A stretch of DNA of 64,000 nt from Lacinutrix sp. WUR7 (GTDB taxonomy: Bacteria > Bacteroidota > Bacteroidia > Flavobacteriales > Flavobacteriaceae). Positions 1-7,284 of the stretch are shown here, piece after piece; the first letter of the stretch is position 1; the number at the start of each line of letters is the position of its first letter. The notes below the pieces were generated by a model. The model saw nothing but the letters and a program-made list of their open reading frames with translations, had not been told where the DNA came from and did not search any database. Location: NCBI RefSeq assembly GCF_016864015.1, contig NZ_CP045067.1, positions 3,296,001-3,360,000 on the forward strand, read 5' to 3'. The translations under genes were made by a program, and so were the position numbers.

Positions 1-1
1 A

Positions 2-136
2 GTTTATATAGAAAATGAAAAGTTTGTTCATGAAAGTCTAGGCACATTTTTCACCTTAATCGGAGCACAAAAACAATTTAATCTAGCATTAGGTCTAGAA
101 TGGACTGGAGAAGATTCTATAGACGATTATTCATAA
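2..136 (+). CDS. C-terminal fragment of an unidentified protein (5' truncated by window edge)
   Basis: An open frame enters from the left edge and ends at TAA 134-136, giving 44 visible residues that end in EDSIDDYS. A strong terminator-like hairpin follows at 208-236, which supports a real gene end. The fragment contains a moderately hydrophobic stretch (LGTFFTLIGA) and an acidic tail. I do not recognise the family. Sequence just after its stop (151-170) resembles the left part of the cassette-end site at 4335-4354, so it may belong to the same accessory cluster. No function is proposed. Confidence 0.6.
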   Translation, partial: VYIENEKFVHESLGTFFTLIGAQKQFNLALGLEWTGEDSIDDYS

Positions 137-207
137 GTTAAAAAACTAGACACAACACCATATATAATTTATCACCACTCCTAACCCACCACAACAAAAC
201 ACACTTT

Positions 208-236
208 AAAGCACAAACCTAGATTTGTGCTTTTTA
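208..236 (+). terminator. Rho-independent terminator of the truncated first gene
   Basis: AAGCACAAA (209-217) pairs perfectly with TTTGTGCTT (224-232) around a 6-base loop, and a T-rich run follows. It lies about 70 bases after the stop codon of the truncated gene. Confidence 0.7.
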
Positions 237-310
237 TTTTAAAGAAATGCATAGCCATACGGTTTCCCGTAATAAGAATATTATTTCTTGTTATACCTTC
301 GAGTGGTCAA

Positions 311-376
311 CTACTGTTAATTACTTTGTAAATATACGTAGAACTACGTATTGTAAATTACTGTTTTAAATAGTAG
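311..376. repeat. Long imperfect inverted repeat with TACGTA core
   Basis: CTACT at 311-315 and AGTAG at 372-376 are the outer ends of an imperfect inverted repeat. It centres on TACGTA (335-340)-GAAC-TACGTA (345-350). The arms can be aligned with small gaps. It lies in the roughly 350-base gap before the PHP-ATPase gene, next to a GTTATAA sequence at 383-389. It may be the stem of another degenerate cassette recombination site. Apart from this and the terminator, I see nothing else in 137-461. Confidence 0.45.
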
Positions 377-487
377 CTTGGCGTTATAAACTTTAATACT
401 AGAAGTGCTTTTGTTATTCTGCGCTTATAGGATAAGAGTAAGTTTAGTTATTATATAAAAAGTTAGCCACAAGCAAGAGAAACATTG

Positions 488-2509
488 ATGAAAAAAATTG
501 ACCTTCATACACATACAATACCTACTGTAAGCGATAGTGACTTTGAATTTAGCTTACCAAAAGTTAAGGAATATGTGGAGAGGTTAGAACTTGATGCTAT
601 TGCAATCACTAATCATAATACGTTCGACTCAAAGCAGTATTTCGAAATACGGAATAGCTTATCAATTACAGTTTTTCCAGGAATAGAAGTTGACTTAGAA
701 GGTGGTCATATTCTTGTAATTACTGACCCAAATGAATTTGAAATCTCTGATTTTGAACAAAAGTGTAATAAAGTTTCTAGTATCATTCGAACTAGTGAAG
801 ACACTTTATCAATCGAGCAATTCAACGAGATTTTTACAGATTTATCAAAATATATCCTAATACCTCATAACGATAAGAAACCAAATATTAAGCAAGAAAC
901 AATTGATGCATTAAAGCCTCATATCACATCTGGAGAAGTTGCAAGTGTTTCTAAATTTAAACGTGCGATAAAAGATGACGATGGTTTAGTTCCAGTCATA
1001 TTTAGTGATGTTCGCTTTAAGGTTCAACTAACTAATTTCCCGTCACGCCAAACATATATTGACTTAAATGACATATCGCTTTCTGGAATTAAGTCCTGTT
1101 TATGTGATAGAAGTAAAATATCATTAACCAAAGAAAGTGGAAATGATTTTTTCCAAGCAACAGACGATGGACTAGTGTTATCAACAGGCTTGACAATTAT
1201 ATTAGGAGAAAGGTCGTCTGGTAAATCTGTAACATTAAACAAAATATCTGCTTCGTCTGGCAATGCAAAATATATCAAACAGTTTTCATTATTACATAAT
1301 GATGAGCAACAATTTAATGATACGAATAACGCTAGACTTAGTTTAGTTCGTCATAATTTTTTAGGGGAATTTAGAAAAGTAGTTGAAAAGACTGTTCAAG
1401 TAGATTTAGAAAAAAATCACATAGAAATTGAGAATTATTTTGATTCACTGAAAAAATTCGCATCCGAAAACGAGAAAAAGGACTTATATTCAAAATGTGT
1501 AATATTCAGTGAAAATGCTTTTATAATCAACGACTTAAGTAATCTAGACAAAGTTATAAAAGCCGTTGAGACGTTAATAAAAAACAATGAATACCAAGAT
1601 ATTATCCAAAAGCATTTAGAAACTAAAAAATTAAAAAGTTTAGCAATTGAACTAAATCAAAAGGCTATTGATTCAAATGTTGACAATAATAAAAAGAATT
1701 GGATTAATTCCTTAACAAGCGATATTACAAGAGAATTAAGAATTAAAACTACTGGTTCGGTAATTGAGGATTTGGACTTTTACAAGATAGCTTTGGATGA
1801 AGTTAGAGTAAATAAATTTAATACTGTAGCATCCGAACTCAAAATGAGCAGAGATATACATAGAGAAGAATTAGGCAAGTTCTCTATTGTGACTTCTACA
1901 AATAAAATTGAAGGAGCCGCAGACCTTCAAAAAATTGGTAGAGACAAGAAAACTTATAGTATTGCTTTTAGTCACTATAACACATCTTCATATCAATATT
2001 TATTAAAACTCAAGGAATTAGGTGTTGAAGATGCTAACTTGTTTAATTTTTTCATCAAAATTGAATCTGTTACCTTAAATAAAGATGGATTTATAGTTTC
2101 GGGAGGAGAACGTTCTGAATTCAATCTAATTCACGAAATTCAAGACGCTACGAAATATGATTTATTGCTAATAGATGAGCCTGAATCCTCTTTTGATAAC
2201 AATTTTCTTAATAAAGAAATTAACTCAATAATTAAGCATATTTCTACTTTGATGCCTGTAGTTGTTGTAACTCACAATAGCACAGTTGGAGCTTCGATAA
2301 AACCAAATTTTATAGCAATAACTAAAAAAAGCATAGAAGATGGAGAATTCATTTATCGTATTTATACTGGTTATCCATCAGATAAAGAACTGGTAAGTCC
2401 AGACGGAAACAAAATCGAAAATTATAAAACTTTACTTAGCTGTTTAGAGGCAGGTCTCGATGCATATAATGAAAGAAAAGAACAAACATATGACATACTT
2501 AAAAATTGA
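488..2509 (+). CDS. PHP-domain phosphoesterase fused to ABC/SMC-like ATPase (TrlF-like)
   Basis: This 673-residue protein joins an N-terminal PHP metal-dependent phosphoesterase domain (about 1-185) to an ABC/SMC-type ATPase (about 225-640). PHP residues visible are H7 and H9 (HTHT), H43 (TNHN), E67 (GIEVD), H74, H127 and D174. The last PHP motif reads SDVR rather than the usual SDxH. ATPase motifs are Walker A GERSSGKS (240-247), signature SGGE (538-541), Walker B LLLIDEPES (D563, E564) and a switch histidine in VVVTHNS (H596). The helical insert between Walker A and the signature is short. ATG 488 is chosen over the adjacent TTG 485. The family resembles proteins labelled TrlF-like. A nucleic-acid-directed phosphoesterase gated by the ATPase, perhaps in defence or repair, is an inference. 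It overlaps the next gene, implying co-translation. Confidence 0.75.
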   Translation: MKKIDLHTHTIPTVSDSDFEFSLPKVKEYVERLELDAIAITNHNTFDSKQYFEIRNSLSITVFPGIEVDLEGGHILVITDPNEFEISDFEQKCNKVSSIIRTSEDTLSIEQFNEIFTDLSKYILIPHNDKKPNIKQETIDALKPHITSGEVASVSKFKRAIKDDDGLVPVIFSDVRFKVQLTNFPSRQTYIDLNDISLSGIKSCLCDRSKISLTKESGNDFFQATDDGLVLSTGLTIILGERSSGKSVTLNKISASSGNAKYIKQFSLLHNDEQQFNDTNNARLSLVRHNFLGEFRKVVEKTVQVDLEKNHIEIENYFDSLKKFASENEKKDLYSKCVIFSENAFIINDLSNLDKVIKAVETLIKNNEYQDIIQKHLETKKLKSLAIELNQKAIDSNVDNNKKNWINSLTSDITRELRIKTTGSVIEDLDFYKIALDEVRVNKFNTVASELKMSRDIHREELGKFSIVTSTNKIEGAADLQKIGRDKKTYSIAFSHYNTSSYQYLLKLKELGVEDANLFNFFIKIESVTLNKDGFIVSGGERSEFNLIHEIQDATKYDLLLIDEPESSFDNNFLNKEINSIIKHISTLMPVVVVTHNSTVGASIKPNFIAITKKSIEDGEFIYRIYTGYPSDKELVSPDGNKIENYKTLLSCLEAGLDAYNERKEQTYDILKN

Positions 2510-2807
2510 CAATAATAAAGGACACTATAGAATTGAGGGAACAACCGAAGAATGGACTGAATTAGACCAAATTAGTAAAGATGACTTGTTGAAACTATTG
2601 GTGAAAGCGACAACAGAAGAATTTGAAATGGATGAATACAAAGATGAACTTCTTCAAAATCCTGCTCATAACATAATTTACAAAAATGTTTACGGGAAAT
2701 TTACAGAACTTCTTAGTAATAAAACTAGATTTCAAGATAGTGTGAATTTAATGTACAAATCAGCAATCGATAAATACACAATTGAATTAACTGAAGAAGA
2801 AGAATAG
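2490..2807 (+). CDS. Small acidic protein overlapping the PHP-ATPase gene
   Basis: This reading frame overlaps the last 20 bases of the PHP-ATPase gene in another frame and encodes 105 residues from ATG 2490. Alternative ATGs at 2460 and 2469 would add 10 or 7 residues. The 2490 start gives a compact N-terminus (MTYLKIDNNKGHYRIEG). The protein is acidic, mostly helical by eye, and ends in an EEEE-type tail. There is no signal peptide or membrane segment. I do not recognise a family. Overlap and shared cassette suggest it is an obligate partner, such as a regulator, adaptor or antidote, of the ATPase. That role is inference. Confidence 0.65.
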   Translation: MTYLKIDNNKGHYRIEGTTEEWTELDQISKDDLLKLLVKATTEEFEMDEYKDELLQNPAHNIIYKNVYGKFTELLSNKTRFQDSVNLMYKSAIDKYTIELTEEEE

Positions 2808-2819
2808 TAATAAATGCCA

Positions 2820-3017
2820 GTGGCTAACAATGTATATAAAACATAGCTACTATAGGCTTTACCAAAGGTTTTTGTGTGTTTGTAAAGACCGCCAAATTTT
2901 TAAATTTGGCTTTTAGTAAAATTAAGATAAAAAGAAAAATTTAAAAATTCGGCTCGTGTATAATCCGAAACGATAGCGTCTTTTTACACGCTACGTTTCA
3001 TATACTAACCGTTATGC
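2820..3017 (+). other. attC-like recombination site of cassette 1
   Basis: The site runs from R''-like GGCTAAC (2822-2828) to R'-like GTTATGC (3011-3017). Inside are inverted arms: GTATATAAAACATAGC (2832-2847) matches the reverse complement of 2990-3005 at 14 of 16 positions. A perfect inner hairpin GCCAAATTT-TT-AAATTTGGC occupies 2891-2910. This R''-L''-loop-L'-R' order is the attC plan. At about 200 bases it is longer than most described attC sites. The right core also starts the next unit, as expected in a cassette array. Confidence 0.55.
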
Positions 3018-4340
3018 TCAATTTCTAAAATGAACATCCTTAAAAAAATGAACTATTTCAGACTATTACTTCTCTTATTAATTGTTTCCTATTCAAATTT
3101 ATTTGCTCAAACTTATGATGGTTTTTCAAACGAGGAAATTCAGTCCGTATTTAAGCAATGGAATATGGATAATTGGGATGATGGAGGTGAAATATCTCGT
3201 TATATATTTTTAAATATGCCTGAATTTTGGACTCACGCCATAATCCATAGAGAAGGAAATGTTAAAAGCCTAAAAGAAGATTACCGCAAAGAAATCGAGG
3301 AGTTTGTTGTTACTTCTGAATTAGGACAAATGACACTTCAAGACTATGTCAAAACTTGCGACAAAGTGGATGGTATGATAATATTGCAAGGAGACCGTAT
3401 TGTATATGAAGCCTACCCAAGAATGTTTTCAAACGATAGGCATCTTTACTGGTCAGTATCTAAAGTATTTGCTTCAACTCTTATAGCAGTTTTGGAAGAC
3501 AGAAAACAACTTGATGTAACAAAACCAATAGAACATTATCTACCTGAACTTAAAGGGTCTGGATGGGAAAGTGTACCCATAATTGACATTCTTGATATGG
3601 CTTCAGGAATTGATTGTCGTGAATGGGTGGATGGCGCTTTTGAAAACCCTGAAACTTGTTACTATCAATTTGAAGCAGCTCTTGGATTTCTAAAACGAAC
3701 AGAAAAAACCGCAGACAATGCTTTTGAGCACATTAAAACCTTATCATCTGCAAAAACTTCTGGAGAAATATTTGAATATACTTCAGTGAACACTTTCGTT
3801 CTCTCTTGCCTAATAGAAAGAATCACAGGTCTTTCTTATGCAGAAAATATTGAGCGTGAAATTTGGCGAAAAATTGGTGCGGAATCTGATGCATTTATTA
3901 CGCAAACAAATGGCACGAGTGTATCTCACGCAGGAATTAGTTCTACACTTCGAGATTTAGCTCGATTTGGCTATATGTTTTTAACCGATGGTCGTTCAGG
4001 TGATAATACTTTCGTTTCAAATGAATATTTCGATAAAATTCAAAAGCAAGGTCGTCCTCATTTGATTACTGCATACGGTTCTGAAAATTACACGCTTGAT
4101 AAAGAAGTTGTTCATCACAATACCTATCAATGGGACAAAGTAATGGAAGATGGAGATTTTTATAAAGGTGGTTTTAGCGGACAAGGTCTTTACATTTCAC
4201 CTTCTCGAAATTTAGTGATAGCCTTTTTTGGAACTGCCGATGATAAAGGAGTTTATAACGAATTAGATGATATTTCAAGACAGGTTTCTAAATCAAACCT
4301 TTTTGATTAATAAAAGAAATAAATTAAAACAGAGCATAAC
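3012..4340 (+). mobile_element. Integron-like gene cassette 2 (serine hydrolase), right boundary unresolved
   Basis: GTTATGCTC at 3011-3019 is the exact reverse complement of GAGCATAAC at 4332-4340, just after the serine hydrolase stop. This repeats the end-matching rule of cassette 1 with a different 9-base word, as expected for independent cassettes. After 4340 the sequence continues into a site-like stretch with a palindrome GCTAG-TT-CTAGC (4358-4369), but I could not find the closing GTTxxxx core, so the true end may lie anywhere up to about 4620. Confidence 0.5.
3030..4310 (+). CDS. Secreted serine hydrolase of the beta-lactamase/PBP4* fold
   Basis: This 426-residue protein has a hydrophobic signal sequence (about 7-27, ending NLFAQ) and a class C beta-lactamase-like domain from about 100 onward. 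The catalytic SxxK is SVSK at 142-145. The second motif is YTSVN at 250-254. The third, in place of KTG/HxG, is GGFSGQ (380-385), with a Gly rather than Lys or His. Such proteins are exported peptidases, esterases or amidases, and true beta-lactam hydrolysis is only one possibility. It is the only gene of the second cassette-like unit and starts only 12 bases after the core site. ATG 3048 is an alternative start that trims the N-terminus before the signal peptide. Confidence 0.8.
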   Translation: MNILKKMNYFRLLLLLLIVSYSNLFAQTYDGFSNEEIQSVFKQWNMDNWDDGGEISRYIFLNMPEFWTHAIIHREGNVKSLKEDYRKEIEEFVVTSELGQMTLQDYVKTCDKVDGMIILQGDRIVYEAYPRMFSNDRHLYWSVSKVFASTLIAVLEDRKQLDVTKPIEHYLPELKGSGWESVPIIDILDMASGIDCREWVDGAFENPETCYYQFEAALGFLKRTEKTADNAFEHIKTLSSAKTSGEIFEYTSVNTFVLSCLIERITGLSYAENIEREIWRKIGAESDAFITQTNGTSVSHAGISSTLRDLARFGYMFLTDGRSGDNTFVSNEYFDKIQKQGRPHLITAYGSENYTLDKEVVHHNTYQWDKVMEDGDFYKGGFSGQGLYISPSRNLVIAFFGTADDKGVYNELDDISRQVSKSNLFD

Positions 4341-4624
4341 ACCGTATACAATTTATTGCTAGTTCTAGCCTACTCACAAAACCCCTTTCGCATGCTATTC
4401 GCTATATATTTATTAACTTAGATGCTTTTAACCATGTAACTGGTCTTACTTTTATGATTTTCTCTGCAATTAAAATTATGCAATTCAAAAAGTATTTAAA
4501 GTCCATGAACAAATAATATAACATCTTTCTTTTTGTTGCTATCTTATCTCCTATTTTCCAAATGACGCATAAATATAGTATTCCATTTTTATTATATCAC
4601 TTAGTTTCCTACTAACAAAACCTT
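4311..4624. other. Non-coding gap closing the accessory region
   Basis: This 314-base AT-rich stretch holds the second R''-like site (4332-4340), the sequence CCGTATACAATTTAT after it, and the palindrome at 4358-4369. The 20 bases 4335-4354 match 151-170 at about 16 to 17 positions, linking this end to the sequence after the truncated first gene. No open frame or promoter consensus is evident in the remainder. Confidence 0.4.
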
Positions 4625-5323
4625 ATGAAACACCTACTTTTTTCTTTTTTTATTTTCTATTCCTGCATTGCTATTAGTCAGAATTTTGAAGGAACACTTA
4701 CCTATAAAAACGATCTTGTACTTTCAAAAAAACTTGTAGAAAAAACAGGGCTCACCGTTGAAAAAATGAAAAAAAATAATTCCTTTTTTGCATACACGGA
4801 AATCACCTATAAGCAAGGTAATTATTGTATGGAAGCGTCAAATTCAAGAATAAAACAGATTTATAACCCGGAAAGAAAGGAGCTTTTAACTATCGATAGC
4901 AAACTAGATTTAGTTTCGGCAATAATAACGAATATAGATTTAGAATTTGAAAAAACAGGAAACCTTCCAAAAATAGAAATTGTAGATACTAAGGAAGTAA
5001 TTCTTTCGCATACTTGTAAAAAAGTAGTGGTCACTTGGCAATCGGGAGTTTATGCGTATTACTATAATTCGCAATTCCTTCCAATGGATCCTAATTTATA
5101 TGCCAATCATAGGTACGATATGTGGTTTGAATTCTTAAAAAAATCCAATGCATTGCCTTTAAAAATCGTAAAGAAAACTAACGGCTTTATGACCGCTACA
5201 ATGACCTTAGAAAAAGTAGATGCCCATGCTGTTAAAGACAAGAAATTCAAATTACCGAAGCTAAAACCACACGAAGATTTTGTGTTTGAAAAAGGAAATC
5301 AGCGGTATTATAAGAAAGATTAA
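4625..5323 (+). CDS. Exported GLPGLI/DUF4412-like protein of unknown function
   Basis: This 232-residue protein has a clear signal peptide (MKHLLFSFFIFYSCIAISQ). The mature part begins NFEGTLTYKND and is predicted all-beta, with a C-terminal Lys-rich tail. The opening FEGTLTYK motif and repeated Tyr-containing strands resemble small periplasmic or outer-membrane-attached proteins common in Bacteroidota. It ends 6 bases from the convergent hydrolase gene with no terminator between them. Function is unknown. Confidence 0.7.
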   Translation: MKHLLFSFFIFYSCIAISQNFEGTLTYKNDLVLSKKLVEKTGLTVEKMKKNNSFFAYTEITYKQGNYCMEASNSRIKQIYNPERKELLTIDSKLDLVSAIITNIDLEFEKTGNLPKIEIVDTKEVILSHTCKKVVVTWQSGVYAYYYNSQFLPMDPNLYANHRYDMWFEFLKKSNALPLKIVKKTNGFMTATMTLEKVDAHAVKDKKFKLPKLKPHEDFVFEKGNQRYYKKD

Positions 5324-5329
5324 CGCGGA

Positions 5330-6271
5330 TTATTTTTCCAAAAATCCCAACATCTTTGCATTCACCACTTCCGCTTGATCAATAGATAAAAAATGGCCTG
5401 CATTATTAATAACTTCCCCTTTTCCTTGTGGTAGCATTTTGGCAATTTCTATGGTTCTTCTTTCATTAATCATATCGTCATCCCCAATTAAAACCAACAC
5501 CGGCATTTGCAGAGATTTTAGCACGTCATTAGAAAACGGTTGCATACTAGACATAAATTGATTTACCGAGTCTTTTTCGGTAGCGATATAATATTGCTCT
5601 AAATAGGCATCGCTAATATTAGCAACATTACTAGACATACTTTCTAGGCTTTGTGCGATGCGTTTTTCTTTAGAAGAAAGCAATGCAGCAACATTTTTAA
5701 GTAAATTCATACTTGGTTTAATCCAGGTAAAGGTTTGCGCCGGACTCAATAAAATCAGGCTTTTAATTCTTTTCTGGTTGTCTAAAGCAAGGTTTACCGC
5801 TAACCAACCGCCACGAGAAGCGCCAATAAGATGAAAGCTGTCTAACTCTAAAGCAAACAACACTTCTTGATACCAATCGATAACGTGGTCTACACTATCT
5901 AAATCTGTATACAAATAAGACTTTCCTGGTTCTAGTATAAAATCAATAGCATACACACGATGGTTGCTGCTAAGTGCTTTAATATTTGGATACCACATGG
6001 TAGAACTCGCATTCATGCCATGTAATAAAACTACAGGTGCGGCATGTTCTGGTCCGCTAACAATCACATGTGCAACACCATCTGTAGTCGGAATGTATAA
6101 TTCTTCAAAAGCGACATCCCATAACTTTAGGGTTTCGTCATAGGCTTCAAAATACGCTTTATCCGAAGCATCTGCCTTGGAAATATAATCTGGTATTTTT
6201 TTATAGGCATCATATTTACTAGTGCAACTCATAAATAAAACAGAAAAAATAAGTAGTAAAAAGAATCTCAT
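5330..6271 (-). CDS. Lipoprotein alpha/beta hydrolase
   Basis: This 313-residue hydrolase has a lipoprotein signal (FLLLIFSVLFMSC, Cys16), placing it at the cell envelope. The alpha/beta-hydrolase fold shows the oxyanion motif HGMNA (84-88), nucleophile elbow GASRG (150-154, Ser152), an acidic site in IGDDD (264-266) and catalytic His293 in NAGHF. The family includes esterases, carbon-carbon hydrolases and lipases, and the substrate cannot be told from sequence. It is transcribed toward the 4625 gene and is a single-gene unit. Confidence 0.85.
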   Translation of the reverse strand: MRFFLLLIFSVLFMSCTSKYDAYKKIPDYISKADASDKAYFEAYDETLKLWDVAFEELYIPTTDGVAHVIVSGPEHAAPVVLLHGMNASSTMWYPNIKALSSNHRVYAIDFILEPGKSYLYTDLDSVDHVIDWYQEVLFALELDSFHLIGASRGGWLAVNLALDNQKRIKSLILLSPAQTFTWIKPSMNLLKNVAALLSSKEKRIAQSLESMSSNVANISDAYLEQYYIATEKDSVNQFMSSMQPFSNDVLKSLQMPVLVLIGDDDMINERRTIEIAKMLPQGKGEVINNAGHFLSIDQAEVVNAKMLGFLEK

Positions 6272-6334
6272 AATTAGGTGTTATTAATCGTTGTAAATTT
6301 AATGCTAATTCGCGGGAACATGCTACCAATTTCG

Positions 6335-6342
6335 TAAATTTG
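6335..6342 (+). promoter_or_regulatory. Candidate -7 box TAAATTTG
   Basis: This matches the Bacteroidota primary sigma -7 consensus TAnnTTTG about 90 bases upstream of the 6432 start. I found no convincing -33 TTG at the usual spacing. Confidence 0.3.
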
Positions 6343-6377
6343 TAGTACCCAAAAACACCTATTAAAAGAAGGAGTAT

Positions 6378-6415
6378 TTTTCCGTTCCTATCTACCGACA
6401 GGCAGGTTCACGGAA
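6378..6415. repeat. Dispersed palindromic element upstream of the 6432 gene
   Basis: TTCCGT near 6380 pairs with ACGGAA (6410-6415) and encloses a CCTATC...GACAGG stretch. It belongs to the class of short flavobacterial intergenic palindromes and lies in the 5' leader of the next gene. Confidence 0.4.
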
Positions 6416-6431
6416 TAAAAAACACAGTAAC

Positions 6432-7160
6432 ATGGAGAGAGAGCAAGTTTTAAAAGAAATCATTACTGGATACCGAAATACGATTCAGCAACGTTATCAA
6501 TATCAAAATATCAAGGATACCTATGGACTTCCAGATTCTATAGATGCCGAAACCGTAAACCAGCTTCGGGAGTATTTTCTGAATTATATGTATCCAGAAT
6601 TTGAAAAACGACAAGAATTAAACGAGGCGTTTAGCAGTCTGGAAGAATTCACCAAGCATCCCAAAAAATTAGTAAGTATTGCACTAGATGCTACCAAACT
6701 GATTTTTAAATATGGAAGACACCTTCCTAAAATATTAAATACCGGATTAAAGGCCATGCAGTCTTTTAAAGCTGCAGATAACTTTGAAAATAATCTGGTA
6801 GATGAAGCCATAAAAAATAAGATCGAAGGACCTTATGATCCAGAAAAGATACATGCGCTCATTAAATTATTATCTCGGGAAGAAATAGAGAAATTTATTA
6901 GTATTTCAGAATCGTTATTTGATGTGTTACACGATAAAATCCTCATTAAAAAAATCAAAGGAATTATTGAGTATCTAATAAAAATGATGCGAAAAAAGGA
7001 AAACACCTATACTCCACAACAAATTAAAGGTCTAGAAATAGGACTGGAAATGTTAACGGAAGGCGATGCCCTTTTTAACCGATTAACTTTAGAAGATCAG
7101 CAAAATTTAGTCGACCTCATTATAGAAATAGAAAAAGATGCTTTGGAGCTTATTTTTTAG
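6432..7160 (+). CDS. Conserved-looking helical cytoplasmic protein, function unknown
   Basis: This 242-residue protein starts MEREQVLKEI and has no signal peptide or membrane segment. It is almost entirely alpha-helical by composition, with heptad-like Leu/Ile spacing, particularly about 130-190. I do not recognise a domain. It lies 125 bases upstream of mutS2 on the same strand. Because mutS2 has its own -7-like box, co-function is not established. Confidence 0.65.
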   Translation: MEREQVLKEIITGYRNTIQQRYQYQNIKDTYGLPDSIDAETVNQLREYFLNYMYPEFEKRQELNEAFSSLEEFTKHPKKLVSIALDATKLIFKYGRHLPKILNTGLKAMQSFKAADNFENNLVDEAIKNKIEGPYDPEKIHALIKLLSREEIEKFISISESLFDVLHDKILIKKIKGIIEYLIKMMRKKENTYTPQQIKGLEIGLEMLTEGDALFNRLTLEDQQNLVDLIIEIEKDALELIF

Positions 7161-7214
7161 AAAGTACTAAAAGCTACATCTAAAAGTAAAATTCCAAGTC
7201 TCAAGGCAATTGCT

Positions 7215-7222
7215 TAACTTTG
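7215..7222 (+). promoter_or_regulatory. Candidate -7 box TAACTTTG for mutS2
   Basis: It matches TAnnTTTG 63 bases upstream of the mutS2 ATG. No -33 element at standard spacing was seen, so this rests on the -7 match and position. Confidence 0.4.
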
Positions 7223-7284
7223 TTGTGCTATAAAAAAGTATTCCATAAAACAATAATGCCATTTCCTCTTTCGCGGAATAAATT

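Larger units (their letters stand above)
463..3011 (+). mobile_element. Integron-like gene cassette 1 (PHP-ATPase plus small gene)
   Basis: Seen directly: GTTAGCCAC at 462-470 is the exact reverse complement of GTGGCTAAC at 2820-2828, which lies just after the last gene of the unit. Known biology: an integron cassette starts after the G of a GTTRRRY core, and its 3' attC site carries an R'' core complementary to the cassette's own first bases. The unit fits this geometry, with genes on the plus strand and the attC-like site at the 3' end. The core departs from GTTRRRY at the sixth base. No IntI-type recombinase gene is in the window, so mobility is an inference. Confidence 0.55.

Noticed and set aside
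463-4340. Transposon or insertion sequence as the explanation for the accessory region
   Set aside because: No transposase and no flanking target-site duplication or shared terminal repeat was seen; the end pairs differ between the two units, which fits cassettes better.
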